NCBI RefSeq assembly: GCF_041260665.1
Contig: NZ_JBGCCT010000006.1
Location: 186,001 to 250,000, forward strand
Direction of reading: 5' to 3'
Source of the DNA: Catenulispora sp. GP43
GTDB taxonomy: Bacteria; Actinomycetota; Actinomycetes; Streptomycetales; Catenulisporaceae
DNA: 64,000 nt
A program made the position numbers and the translations under genes. This document shows positions 43,065 to 51,731 of this stretch, piece by piece; positions within the stretch are counted from its first letter, which is position 1, and each line of letters opens with the position of its first letter. The notes beneath the pieces were generated by a model. The model ran no database searches. It was given only the letters and a program-made list of their open reading frames with translations, and was not told where the DNA came from.

Positions 43065-43112
43065 GCCTTCATTCTACGAGCGTTGACCGAGGGGGCCGGC
43101 GGGCCTAGGCTG

Positions 43113-43136
43113 TTCATTGAACAAGCGTTGAATGAA
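43113..43136. promoter_or_regulatory. Candidate TetR operator
   Basis: TTCATTGAAC (43113-43122) and GTTGAATGAA (43127-43136) are complementary at 9 of 10 positions around AAGC. It lies in the gap between the divergent TetR and SnoaL-like genes, overlapping the expected promoters. Confidence 0.6.
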
Positions 43137-43159
43137 ACCCCGAGGGGAAGGGGAGACCC

Positions 43160-43579
43160 ATGTCATCGACTGTTTCGGTCACGCCTGCCGAGCTGCTGGA
43201 GCGCCGCCGCCACCTGATCCTGACCGGCGACGCCGAGGGCTTCGCCGCGCTGTTCGCGCCCGATGCGGTGATCGAGGTGCCCTTCGCCGGGACGCCGGAG
43301 GCACCGATGCGGCTGGCGGGCAGGCAGGCGATCCTCGAGTACGCGCGGCACGCGATGGCCTCGCTGCTGCGGATGGACGACCTGGAGGTCAGCGCGCTGT
43401 ACGAGACGCACGACCCTGAGGTGATAATCGCCGAGGTGCGCGCGAGCGGGACCGTCACCACGACGGGCCGGTCGTTCAGCGTGACGGCCGTCCAGATCCT
43501 GCGGATCCGGGACGGGCTCATCACGCTGTTCCGCGACTATGCCGACCAGCGGGTGCTGGCCGAGGTGACGGCGGACTAG
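43160..43579 (+). CDS. SnoaL/NTF2-like protein
   Basis: A 139-residue single-domain protein of the NTF2 fold: ELLERRRHLILTGDAEGFAALFAPDAVIEVPF is spread over the first two helices and strand, with VTAVQILRIRDGLITLFRDY at the end. Such proteins are ketosteroid-isomerase-like cyclases, isomerases or ligand binders; the substrate is unknown. GGGGAG lies 5 nt before ATG 43160. Divergent TetR likely regulates it. Confidence 0.8.
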   Translation: MSSTVSVTPAELLERRRHLILTGDAEGFAALFAPDAVIEVPFAGTPEAPMRLAGRQAILEYARHAMASLLRMDDLEVSALYETHDPEVIIAEVRASGTVTTTGRSFSVTAVQILRIRDGLITLFRDYADQRVLAEVTAD

Positions 43580-43580
43580 C

Positions 43581-43622
43581 TGTACTGGCCGCCCTGTACT
43601 GGCCGCCCTTTACTGGCCGCCT
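43581..43622. repeat. Three 14-bp tandem copies between convergent genes
   Basis: TGTACTGGCCGCCC occurs at 43581-43594 and 43595-43608, then TTTACTGGCCGCCT at 43609-43622. It fills the gap between the SnoaL-like stop and the kinase stop. Confidence 0.9.
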
Positions 43623-46047
43623 AACCGGTGTGGCTGGTGTTGATCTGCCAGCTGGTGCCGTTCTTGACCAGGCCGAAGGTCGTGCGCTCGGTGCTGCTGG
43701 TGCCGTTCTTCTCCACGTAGTGGATGGTCGCGACGACCGTGCTCGGCCCGGTCGCGCTCACGTCCGACAGCGTGACCTGCTGGATGCCGTTCCAGAAACT
43801 GTCATAGCCGCTGCGGCCGCCGGCCACGTTCGTCTGGTACGCCGACGTCATCTGCGGCCAGGCCGCGTCGAGGTTGCCGGGGAGCAGGGCGTAGTAGTTC
43901 GACACGAACGTCACCGGGTCCGAGGCCAGAGTGCTGGTGCTGGCCGTGGTCGAGGGCGTACTCGACGGCGCGGTGCTCGACGGTGCGGTGCTCGACGTGG
44001 TGGAGCTCGCTGTCGTGGGCGGCGCCGGGTTGGCCGCGCCACTGCTCGAGGGCGCCGTCGAGGGCCCGTTCGTGGTCCTGGAGTGGGCCGGGGAGGACGG
44101 CGTCGAGGCGGTCGAGCCGTGCGCGACCGGCTGGTTCGGGGAGTCGTGGCTGCCGGAGTTCATCGCGACCACGATGGCCACGATCAGGACCGCGGTGCCG
44201 ACGACGCAGACCACGATCGCCAGCGGCATGCGGCTGCGCTTGGCCGGGGGCGGAGATGCCGGGCTCGCGGCGGGGCTTTTGGAAGCCGGGGGCGGTGTGG
44301 ACGCCGGGGGCTCCGCGGCCGCTGCCGCCGGTACGGGGGTGTTGCGCGTATTGCGCGTCGACGTCGCGGAGGGCATCGACGAGGTCGGCGTCGCGGCGAT
44401 CGGGGAGGACTTCGACGTGGGGGTCGAGGCCGGCTCCACGGTCGGCGGCGTGACTCGCGAGGATATGGAGCGCGGCGTCGGTGTCGGCGCCGTGATCGGC
44501 ACCGGTGCCGACATCGGCGGCGGCGTCACCGAGGCGGGCAGCGGCTCGGAGGCCGGCTGGGGCGTGATCGTGCCGCTCTTCGCGGCTCCCGCCTCCGGCA
44601 CCACGATCGTCGGCGCGGGGGCCGCGAACGCCTTCGTCTCCGGGGTCAGGGGCCTGATCCCGATCGGCGGCAGCGGCTTGGCCGACAGCCGGTCGAGCCC
44701 CTGCCAGACCTGCTTCATCGTGGGCCGGTCGGCGGGCTCGGGGCTGAGCATCCACATGACGGTGTCGGTGAGCGGACCGGAGCGCTTGGGCGACCGGATC
44801 TCGTTGCGCACCACACGCAGCAGCAGCGCCATGGCGTTGACGTCCTCGCCGAACGGCGGGGTGCCCTCGACGGCGGCGTAGAGCGTGGCGCCGAGGGAGA
44901 AGACGTCGGCCGGGAACGCCACAGGGTGCCCCTGCGCGACCTCGGGCGCGGTGTAGGCGGGGGTGCCGAGGATCTCGCCGGTCGCGGTGACGGTCGCGTC
45001 CCCGGCGGCCCGCGAGATGCCGAAGTCGGTGAGCTTCACGGTGCCGTCGGAGGTCATCAGCACGTTGCCGGGCTTGATGTCCCGGTGCACGATCCCGCGC
45101 TCGTGCGCGGCGGTGAGCGCCGACGCCAGCTGCGCCCCGATGCTGGTCACCTCGGCCGGCGTGAGCACCGCACCGGTGGCCAGGATGTCGCCCAGGCTCT
45201 GCGACGGGACGTACTCCATGATGAGGTAGGGACGGCCATCGTGCTCGGCGACGTCGTAGATGACGACCGCGTTCGGATGCTGCAACCGAGCCGCGATCCG
45301 CCCCTCCCGCCGAGCCCGCTGATGCGAGGTGCGGACCTGCGCGCCGCTCATGCCGTGGTCGGGCCGCAACTCCTTGACGGCGACATCACGGCCGAGGACC
45401 TCGTCGCGGGCGCGCCAGACGACACCCATCGCACCGCCGCCGATCTCGGCGACGAGGCGGTAGCGGCCGGCGACGAGGGGGGTGGTGGAGGCGGACTTGG
45501 GGAAGGTGGGGTCGGGTTCGGGGTCGGCCTCGAACGCCGGGACTTCGACAGCTTCGGGCTCGACCGCTTCTGCTGCGGGCGATTCATCCGAGGCCGCCTC
45601 GACCTCAGCCGCTTCGGGCTCGCTTGCCTCAGCCTCGGCCGCCGGAGCTTCGAGGGCCGGGGCTTCGAGGGCCGGAGCCGGTGTCTCCTCGGCTTCATCC
45701 GCCTCGGTTTCGAGGGCCGGAGCCTCATCTGCCTCGGATTCGGCTTCGCCACCCTGCGCTTCGGTCGCCTCGGCTTCGCCACCTTGTGCTTCGGCCTCGG
45801 CGGTCTCGGGCTCGCTTGCCTCCGGCCCGGCTGCTTCCGACTCGCCTATCTCGGGCGCGTCCGTGCTCGCATCGGGCTCGGTCGCCTCAGCCTCAGTTGA
45901 CCCGTCCGTGCTCGCGTCCGGCTCGCTCGCGTCCGCCCCAGCCGTTTTCGTCTCCGTCTCCGGCGTGCTCTTCTCAGGCGGGGTGGATTCGGGCGCGGTC
46001 GTCTCGGGCACGGTCGTCGGCTGCCCCTCGGCGGGGTCGGCGTTCAT
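43621..46047 (-). CDS. Transmembrane Ser/Thr protein kinase with acidic N-terminal extension
   Basis: An 808-residue Pkn-type kinase. Residues 1-190 are Glu/Ala/Pro repeats. The kinase domain (about 190-455) has the Gly loop IGGGAMGVVWRA, the VAVKEL lysine, HRDIKPGNV, DFGIS and APEVAQG. A Pro/Ser/Thr linker of about 150 residues leads to one membrane helix (LAIVVCVVGTAVLIVAIVV, near 612-632), then a Ser/Thr-rich stalk and a small extracellular domain of about 90 residues. The acidic region before the kinase is unusual, since most actinobacterial kinases begin with the catalytic domain. Confidence 0.9.
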   Translation of the reverse strand: MNADPAEGQPTTVPETTAPESTPPEKSTPETETKTAGADASEPDASTDGSTEAEATEPDASTDAPEIGESEAAGPEASEPETAEAEAQGGEAEATEAQGGEAESEADEAPALETEADEAEETPAPALEAPALEAPAAEAEASEPEAAEVEAASDESPAAEAVEPEAVEVPAFEADPEPDPTFPKSASTTPLVAGRYRLVAEIGGGAMGVVWRARDEVLGRDVAVKELRPDHGMSGAQVRTSHQRARREGRIAARLQHPNAVVIYDVAEHDGRPYLIMEYVPSQSLGDILATGAVLTPAEVTSIGAQLASALTAAHERGIVHRDIKPGNVLMTSDGTVKLTDFGISRAAGDATVTATGEILGTPAYTAPEVAQGHPVAFPADVFSLGATLYAAVEGTPPFGEDVNAMALLLRVVRNEIRSPKRSGPLTDTVMWMLSPEPADRPTMKQVWQGLDRLSAKPLPPIGIRPLTPETKAFAAPAPTIVVPEAGAAKSGTITPQPASEPLPASVTPPPMSAPVPITAPTPTPRSISSRVTPPTVEPASTPTSKSSPIAATPTSSMPSATSTRNTRNTPVPAAAAAEPPASTPPPASKSPAASPASPPPAKRSRMPLAIVVCVVGTAVLIVAIVVAMNSGSHDSPNQPVAHGSTASTPSSPAHSRTTNGPSTAPSSSGAANPAPPTTASSTTSSTAPSSTAPSSTPSTTASTSTLASDPVTFVSNYYALLPGNLDAAWPQMTSAYQTNVAGGRSGYDSFWNGIQQVTLSDVSATGPSTVVATIHYVEKNGTSSTERTTFGLVKNGTSWQINTSHTG

Positions 46048-46097
46048 CGCAGTTCCCTAACTTCCCCCGCCGCACACGGGCACATCGTCGACGCGAG

Positions 46098-46113
46098 CGG
46101 GTCCGCGGACCCG
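46098..46113. promoter_or_regulatory. 16-bp perfect palindrome upstream of the kinase gene
   Basis: CGGGTCCGCGGACCCG is fully self-complementary and lies 50 bp upstream of the kinase ATG. It may be an operator for the kinase promoter or a terminator for the decayed oxidoreductase gene. Confidence 0.4.
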
Positions 46114-46158
46114 GGCTCATGGCGGTCCAACCCTATCGCCCATCGGGGGGTTTCGGGC

Positions 46159-46881
46159 TCAGGGCTTCAACAGCACCGCGCCGACGTTCCGGCGGCCTTC
46201 GAGGTCGGCGTGGGCCAGGGGTGCGTCCTGCAGGGGGAGCGCGGCGTGGATGCGTGGGGTGAGGCGTCCGGCGGCCAGTGCGGCCAGTGCCGCTTCGGCG
46301 TCGGCGCGCTGCTCGGTGTCCGGTTTGGCGAAGGTGATGCCAGGTCGGCGCCGTGGCCCGCGGCGAGAGCCCGGACCTGCTCGACCCAATCGGGATGCGA
46401 GTAGTCGACGACCTCGTCCGCGCCGAGTGCCTTGACGGCTTGCGCCTTGGCCGAACCGCCGCCACCGACACCGAAACCTCCGCCACCCACGCCGCCGACA
46501 ACCGTCGCACCGGCTGCCTTCGCGGCCTGGACCAGGAGCGACCCGATCCGTCCGGCCGCGGCCGTGATCAGAATCGTCTCGCCCGCCGCCAGCCTCATCG
46601 CGCTGAGCATGCCCAGGGCCAGGGCGCCGGCCTGGAAGACCGGGACCGCGTGCTCGAGCTCGATGACGTCCGGGACCTCGAAGAGCCACCGGGTGGCCGC
46701 CACCGTCGGCGCCGGAGCCCACGGACGCCACGACTCCGCCGACCTCCAGGCCCGGTATACACGGAAGCGGGAACGGAAAGCGCCCGCTGCGCAGAATCGT
46801 GTCGCCGAAGAGCACGCCGGCGACCTCCACATCGATCACCACCTGCCCGGCCGCCGGCACCGGGGCCGGCGCCTCCTTCAA
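46159..46881 (-). pseudogene. Decayed quinone oxidoreductase (zinc-free MDR family)
   Basis: The protein is spread over two frames with gaps. The N-terminal part (VLKEAPAPVPAAGQVVIDVEV ... LPCIPGLEVGGVVASVG) is in one frame; the cofactor domain (FQAGALALGMLSAMR, ITAAAGRIGSLLVQAAKAAG) in another; the C-terminus (GRLTPRIHAALPLQDAPLAHADLEG) returns to the first. Segments expected between these blocks are missing, and the first ~15 residues of the family are gone. At least two deletions with frameshifts have destroyed it. Confidence 0.75.
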
Positions 46882-46919
46882 AACGGCGGCTCTGTCCAGG
46901 GCGAGACAAGGGGCGGAAA

Positions 46920-47363
46920 GTGTCTCAGCAGACGGAGAACGTGCGGGTGCGCCGCACGCGCAAACTCCTGCGCGAAGCCCTCATCGACTGCACGGTCGAC
47001 GACACCACCCCGCCGCCCGAACGCTGGGCCGCCTTCTTCGAGCACATCGACGCCTGCCACCGCTTCTACGGCGCCATGCTCGGCCGCAAGGGCAGCCCCT
47101 GGTTCGCCGACCGCATGCGCGCGGCCCTGTCCGCCATGGTGACCGCGCACGTGCCGGCGTCCGAGACCGGCGTGGTCCCGGCATCGGAGACCGACCTGGT
47201 CCCGGCGGTCCTCGGCGCGATGTTCACGCAGTCGATCACCTGGTGGCTCGACGCCGGCCGGCCGGTGCCGCCGCGCGAGATCGCCGCCACGTCGGCCCGG
47301 CTGGCCGGCGCGGTGATCCGGGAGGCGGGGCGCGGGTCAGGGCGCGGTGATCGGCCACGATGA
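46920..47363 (+). pseudogene. TetR regulator lacking most of its DNA-binding domain
   Basis: A 147-codon frame starting at GTG 46920. It begins like a TetR (VRVRRTRKLLREALIDCTV) and then jumps straight to a C-terminal ligand domain (PPPERWAAFFEHIDACHRFYGAMLGRKG). The helix-turn-helix core, about 40 residues, is missing in frame. It is divergent from the ruined oxidoreductase, its probable former target. It may still be translated, but cannot bind DNA in the normal way. Confidence 0.65.
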
Positions 47364-47408
47364 TCGGATACCATGCCGCAGCCAGCACCGAGCATGAGGA
47401 GGCCACCC

Positions 47409-48101
47409 ATGGCACCCGTCACCCTGATCACCGGCGGTTCGAGCGGCATCGGCGCCGCGACCGCCCGCGCGCTGCTCGAGCAGGGCCACCGGGTCGCCGT
47501 CACCGGCCGCGACGCCGAGCGGCTGGCCGCCTTCGCCGCCGCGACCGGGGCGGGGGAGCAGTTGCTGACCATCGCCGGCGACGCCAGCGACGCCGGCGAC
47601 GTGGCCGCCACCGTGTCCCAGGTCCTGGAACGCTGGGGGCGCCTGGACACGGTGATCGCCAACGCCGGCTTCTCCCTGCCCGGCACCCTGGAGGACCACG
47701 ACCCCGAGGACATGCGCGCCATGGTCCTGACCAACGTCCTCGGCCCGGCCCTGCTGGTGCGCGAGACGCTGCCGGCGCTGCGGGAGTCCAAGGGCCGCAT
47801 CGTGGTCGTCGGCTCGGTCGCGGGCATCCGGTACACGCCCGGGAACCTGTACTCGGTCACCAAGTGGGCCGTGCACGCCCTGGTCGAGAACGTCCGGCTC
47901 CTGGTGGGCAAGGACGGCGTCGGCGTCACCCTCGTCGCCCCGGGCGTGGTGGACACCGCCTTCTGGGACGAGCGCGGCGGAGCCCCGGAGGCGTCCCTGA
48001 CCGCCGAGCAGATCGCCACCACGATCGTGTTCGCCCTCAGTCAGCCCGCGGACGTGGTCGTCAACCAGCTCGTCGTGCGGCCGCTCGGCCAGATCAACTG
48101 A
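47409..48101 (+). CDS. Short-chain dehydrogenase/reductase
   Basis: A 230-residue classical SDR: TGGSSGIG, NAGFSLPG, catalytic Ser in VVGSVAGI and YSVTK. The Arg after the first strand (VTGRDAERL) suggests NADP. GAGGAGG lies just before ATG 47409; the frame is open a little farther upstream. Function unknown. Its stop codon lies in the first unit of a 17-bp tandem repeat. Confidence 0.85.
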   Translation: MAPVTLITGGSSGIGAATARALLEQGHRVAVTGRDAERLAAFAAATGAGEQLLTIAGDASDAGDVAATVSQVLERWGRLDTVIANAGFSLPGTLEDHDPEDMRAMVLTNVLGPALLVRETLPALRESKGRIVVVGSVAGIRYTPGNLYSVTKWAVHALVENVRLLVGKDGVGVTLVAPGVVDTAFWDERGGAPEASLTAEQIATTIVFALSQPADVVVNQLVVRPLGQIN

Positions 48102-48145
48102 GCTGACCTATGACATGAGCTGACCCATGAAATGAGCTGACCCTA
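48099..48145. repeat. 17-bp tandem repeat, 2.8 copies, at two convergent stops
   Basis: TGAGCTGACCTATGACA (48099-48115), TGAGCTGACCCATGAAA (48116-48132) and TGAGCTGACCCTA (48133-48145). The first TGA is the SDR stop and the terminal CTA is the DsbA-like gene stop on the minus strand. Confidence 0.9.
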
Positions 48146-48973
48146 GGAAAGCCCGGCGGCCTGCAGGATCTGCTTCAGCTGCGCGGGATCGGACCCGACC
48201 ACCGACTTGCCGTCGGCGGAGAGCTTGTACACCGACTCCGGGATGTTCAGCGGTTTGCCGTCCAGCAGCAGCGTCGGGGTCCCGCCGAGTCGCAGGGTGT
48301 TGAAGTCCGCCATGTTCTGCTGGACCAGGCCCTTGTACGTGCCCGAGGTGACGCAGGATTCGAACGCCGGGGTGTCCAGCCCCGGCACCTGCTTGGCCAC
48401 CGAGATCAGCTTCGCGGTGTCGCTGTAGCCGTCGACGGACTCGTCCGGCTGGTCGGCATACAGCGCGTCGTGGTACTCGTCGAACTTCCCGGCCGTCGCC
48501 GCGCACACCGAGGCCGCGCCCGACCACAGCGAGCCGCTGGTACCGGGATCGTTGGCGTCGATCAGCGTCACCGGGTGGAACAGTACGCGCAGGGTGCCGG
48601 CGGCGACGTAGGACTTGTAGACCGAGGCCGAACCGGTCTCCAGGGCCCGGCAGAACGGGCAGCGGAAGTCCTCGTAGACGGACAGCGTGTGCGGCGCCGA
48701 GGCCGGGCCGTAGGCCAGCGCCGTCGCCTTGCCCGAAGGATCGGCGTACTTGTCGGCGACCACCGAGCCGTCGGACGGCGCGGAGTAGGCCTGCGGCTTG
48801 CTCGACGAGGTGCTGACCGCGATCCCCACCCCGGTCACGGTGCCGAGCACCACCAGCACCGCGGCGAGGATCACCAGCTGTCGCCGTCTCCTCCCGCGGA
48901 GCTGCTGGGCCCGGCGCTCGGCCTCGACCCGCTCGCGTGCGGACTGCTTCCTGTCACTGTTCCTCTGACTCAT
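48143..48973 (-). CDS. Membrane-anchored DsbA-like thioredoxin-fold protein
   Basis: A 276-residue protein. A basic N-terminus is followed by one membrane anchor (LVILAAVLVVLGTVTGVGIAV, split here) and an extracytoplasmic DsbA-type domain with active site CPFC (DFRCPFCRA) and cis-Pro loop GGTPTLLLDG. Two more Cys (CAATAG and ESCVTSG) are present. It likely makes or isomerises disulfides in exported proteins. Confidence 0.88.
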   Translation of the reverse strand: MSQRNSDRKQSARERVEAERRAQQLRGRRRRQLVILAAVLVVLGTVTGVGIAVSTSSSKPQAYSAPSDGSVVADKYADPSGKATALAYGPASAPHTLSVYEDFRCPFCRALETGSASVYKSYVAAGTLRVLFHPVTLIDANDPGTSGSLWSGAASVCAATAGKFDEYHDALYADQPDESVDGYSDTAKLISVAKQVPGLDTPAFESCVTSGTYKGLVQQNMADFNTLRLGGTPTLLLDGKPLNIPESVYKLSADGKSVVGSDPAQLKQILQAAGLS

Positions 48974-49069
48974 CGCCCACCCAGCTCCGATCGCGCCGCG
49001 TAATACCTCACAGAAACCCAGAACCCACGGTTTCCCCGATGTGGTTGCATGGCGCGTCGGACAGGGTGG

Positions 49070-49103
49070 ACGGCCTACTTCTCGTAACGGCCTACTTCTT
49101 GTA
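49070..49103. repeat. 17-bp duplication covering the end of the VOC gene
   Basis: ACGGCCTACTTCTCGTA (49070-49086) and ACGGCCTACTTCTTGTA (49087-49103) differ at one base. On the minus strand each encodes a Tyr-Lys/Glu-Lys-stop end, so the last codons and the stop were duplicated downstream. Confidence 0.85.
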
Positions 49104-49439
49104 GAAGAACACCAGCCGGTAGCCGTCCGGGTCGGCCAGCTCGAACTCCGAGCCGCCGCCGGCCCGCTTGGCCGGCTCGCCCGCGGGCTTGTGCCCGGCC
49201 GCGACGACCTCCTCGTAAGCCTGCTGGATGTCGTCGACCTTGATGTGCACCGCCGAGGAGGTCCCCGGATCGACCGGGCCGTCGACGGCCGAGACGGTGA
49301 TCCAGAACCAGTTCACGTACAGCGTCGCCTGCTGCTCGTCGCGCTTGCCGACCCGAAGGCCCAGGCCCTCGTAGAAGGCGACGGTGCGGTCCAGGTCGGA
49401 GGACTGGAAGGTGAGACCGGAGATGCTGGCGAGCTTCAT
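49092..49439 (-). CDS. Glyoxalase/bleomycin-resistance (VOC) family protein
   Basis: A 115-residue single VOC domain: SGLTFQSSDLDRTVAFYEGLG at the start, then VHIKVDDIQQAYEEVVAAGH and FELADPDGYRLVFF. ATG 49439 (MKLASISG) has AAGGA 7 nt upstream; the open frame extends further but with no ribosome site. Substrate unknown. Confidence 0.85.
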   Translation of the reverse strand: MKLASISGLTFQSSDLDRTVAFYEGLGLRVGKRDEQQATLYVNWFWITVSAVDGPVDPGTSSAVHIKVDDIQQAYEEVVAAGHKPAGEPAKRAGGGSEFELADPDGYRLVFFYKK

Positions 49440-49549
49440 GACGGTTCCTTGTCTGTGTGAGGTCGATGCCGTCACACTGACGCCCGGGCCGCCGGGAATG
49501 TGACAGGGGGCAAGATGTGACGGCGGCGGCCCCTACCTTTCACCTCAGG

Positions 49550-49576
49550 TTGTGCGTGTCCTCGCGTTATTAATAT
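49550..49576 (+). promoter_or_regulatory. Candidate promoter of the glycosyltransferase operon
   Basis: TTGTGC (49550-49555) and TAATAT (49571-49576) are 15 bp apart in a locally AT-rich patch. The start would be near 49583, leaving a short leader before GTG 49602/49611. Confidence 0.4.
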
Positions 49577-49610
49577 CCGCGTTCCATCTGGCGCGTTCAT
49601 CGTGGGCAGC

Positions 49611-50978
49611 GTGCGTATAGCCGTCATCACCGAATCGTTCCTCCCACGCGTCAACGGGGTCACGAACTCGGTCTGCCGCGTCCTGGATCAGCTGGCCGCG
49701 CGAGGGCACGAGGCGCTCGTCATCGCGGCCAAGCCGGGGCCCGAGCAGTACGCCGGGCATGAGGTGTCCTCCGTCGGAGGGTTCGCGCTGCCGGGATACC
49801 GGTCGTTCGTCGTCGGGCTGCCGATGGCGCGGCTGGTCGGCAAGCTGCGCGAGTTCCAGCCGGACGTCGTCTACCTCGCCTCCCCGTTCAGCCTCGGCTA
49901 CGCCGGCGCTGTCGCCGCGCGCAAGCTGGACATCCCGTGTGTCGCGGTGTTCCAGACCGACATCGCGGGCTTCGCCAAGCGTTACGGCCTGCACGGCACC
50001 GACAAGGTGATCTGGTCGTGGCTGCGGCGGATCCACTCCCAGGCCGACCTCACTCTGGTGCCGTCGACAGCGACACTGAAGAGTCTGGACGAGCACGGGA
50101 TCCCGCGTCTGGCCCTGTGGCGCCGCGGCGTGGACGCCGAGCGCTTCCACCCGCGCTACCGCGACGAGATGCTGCGGCACCAGGTCGCGCCCGGCCGGGA
50201 GACGGTCGTCGGGTACGTCGGCCGCCTGGCCCCCGAGAAGCGCGTCGGGATGCTGGCGCATCTCAGCGGGTTGCCCGGGGTGCGGCTGCTGGTCGTGGGC
50301 GACGGGCCCGACGAGGGCAGGCTGCGCGCCGCGCTGCCGAACGCGACGTTCACCGGGTTCCTGGACGGGCACGAGCTGTCCCGCGCCTACGCCAGCCTGG
50401 ACGTGTTCATCCACACCGGCGCCGACGAGACCTTCTGCCAGTCGGTGCAGGAGGCGATGGCCAGCGGCGTCCCGGTGGTGGCGCCGGCCGCCGGCGGGCC
50501 GCTGGACCTGGTCACGCCGGGCCGGACCGGGGTGTTGTACGACCCTGATTCGTCCTCCGAACTGCGGGCCGCGGTCATGCGGCTCAGCGCCAACCGCGAG
50601 CTGCGGACCCTGTACGGGCACAACGCCCGGGCCGAGGTCGAGACCCGCACCTGGAGCGCCGTCAACGACCAGCTGATGCGGCATCTGGAGACGGTCGTCG
50701 CCGACCGGAGCCCGGTCGCCGCCGTGCCTTTCGCCGCCGTGTCGGACGCGGTCGGGCTGACGATCACCGCCGGGGCCAACGCCGCCGCGGGCAGGGTCGG
50801 CCAGGTCGGCAGAGTCGGCAAGGTCGGCAAGGCCGGCAAGGTCGGCCGGACCCTCGCGGTCGGCAAGCGCGGCAAGGCGGGCCAGGGCGGCGAGCGCGGC
50901 CAGCGTGGCCAGACCGGCCAGACCGGCACCCTCGGCACGGACTCGTCCGCGCCGACCGGCCTCGAAACGGCGGCGTGA
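49611..50978 (+). CDS. GT4 glycosyltransferase with collagen-like C-terminal tail
   Basis: A GT-B enzyme of about 455 residues resembling GDP-mannose-dependent alpha-mannosyltransferases (MgtA/PimB group): VITESFLPRVNGVTNSV, FQTDIAGFAKRYG, VGYVGRLAPEKRV and GADETFCQSVQEAMASG. GTG 49611 aligns with the family start; GTG 49602 is possible. After residue 390 comes an array of Gly-X-Y triplets (50790-50933) and an Ala/Thr-rich end. First of three genes that probably modify a lipid or cell-envelope glycan. Confidence 0.85.
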   Translation: MRIAVITESFLPRVNGVTNSVCRVLDQLAARGHEALVIAAKPGPEQYAGHEVSSVGGFALPGYRSFVVGLPMARLVGKLREFQPDVVYLASPFSLGYAGAVAARKLDIPCVAVFQTDIAGFAKRYGLHGTDKVIWSWLRRIHSQADLTLVPSTATLKSLDEHGIPRLALWRRGVDAERFHPRYRDEMLRHQVAPGRETVVGYVGRLAPEKRVGMLAHLSGLPGVRLLVVGDGPDEGRLRAALPNATFTGFLDGHELSRAYASLDVFIHTGADETFCQSVQEAMASGVPVVAPAAGGPLDLVTPGRTGVLYDPDSSSELRAAVMRLSANRELRTLYGHNARAEVETRTWSAVNDQLMRHLETVVADRSPVAAVPFAAVSDAVGLTITAGANAAAGRVGQVGRVGKVGKAGKVGRTLAVGKRGKAGQGGERGQRGQTGQTGTLGTDSSAPTGLETAA

Positions 50979-51731
50979 ATGCCCCGCCCGCATCTGCTCG
51001 TCTCCATCCACGACATCGCCCCGGCCAGCGCCCGAGCCACCGAGCGCTGGCTGGCCGACCTCGACGAGCGCGGCATCCCGGGCACCCTGCTGGTGATCCC
51101 GGGACCGTGGCGCGGATCCCGGCTGAGTCAGAGCCCTGATCTGGTCGCCTCGCTGCACGACGCCTCCTCGCGCGGCCACGAGCTGGCGTTGCACGGCTGG
51201 GCGCACAAGGCCGGAGCGGACGGCGCGCCCTGGCGCCGGGCCGCGGCCACGCTCCTGGCCCGCGGCGCCGCCGAGTTCGCGGCCCTGGACGTCGCCGACG
51301 CCACCGCCCGGCTGTCGGCCGGCCTGGCCGAACTGGCCGCGCTGGACATCGAGCCGGTCGGCTTCCACCCGCCGGGCTGGCTCGCCTCGCCCGGCGCGTA
51401 CCAGGCGCTGCACCGCGTCGGACTGCGGTATTCGAGCTCTCACTTGTTCATCCACGACCTGATCACCGAACAGCGTTACATGCTCCCGGCCCTGTCGCAC
51501 CGCCCTGGCGGCACCGGCGAGGTCTTCGCGGCCCGGATGATGCGCAGGACCGCCGCCGCGATGGTCCGGCGCGAGCGCTCCTTCCGGGTCGCGCTGCACC
51601 CGGACGACCTGCGGCACCCGGGCCTGCGCGCGACCACCCTGGCCGTCATCGACCAGGCGCTGGCCGCCGGCTACCGGGCCGGGACGTACACCGGGCTCGT
51701 GATGCGCCGCGCGGCGGTTCCGGCCCCGTGA
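50979..51731 (+). CDS. DUF2334 polysaccharide-deacetylase-like protein
   Basis: A 250-residue protein with the NodB-like fold: metal-binding Asp in LVSIHDIAP and the His pair in HELALHGWAH, then VGFHPPGWLAS. It lies between two GT4 glycosyltransferases, with its stop overlapping the next GTG. Likely deacetylates a glycan or glycolipid made by its neighbours. Confidence 0.82.
   Translation: MPRPHLLVSIHDIAPASARATERWLADLDERGIPGTLLVIPGPWRGSRLSQSPDLVASLHDASSRGHELALHGWAHKAGADGAPWRRAAATLLARGAAEFAALDVADATARLSAGLAELAALDIEPVGFHPPGWLASPGAYQALHRVGLRYSSSHLFIHDLITEQRYMLPALSHRPGGTGEVFAARMMRRTAAAMVRRERSFRVALHPDDLRHPGLRATTLAVIDQALAAGYRAGTYTGLVMRRAAVPAP

Noticed and set aside
43630-45900. 756-codon plus-strand frame opposite the kinase
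   Set aside because: Arg/Gly repeat sequence mirrored from the kinase's low-complexity regions; the kinase motifs are unambiguous.
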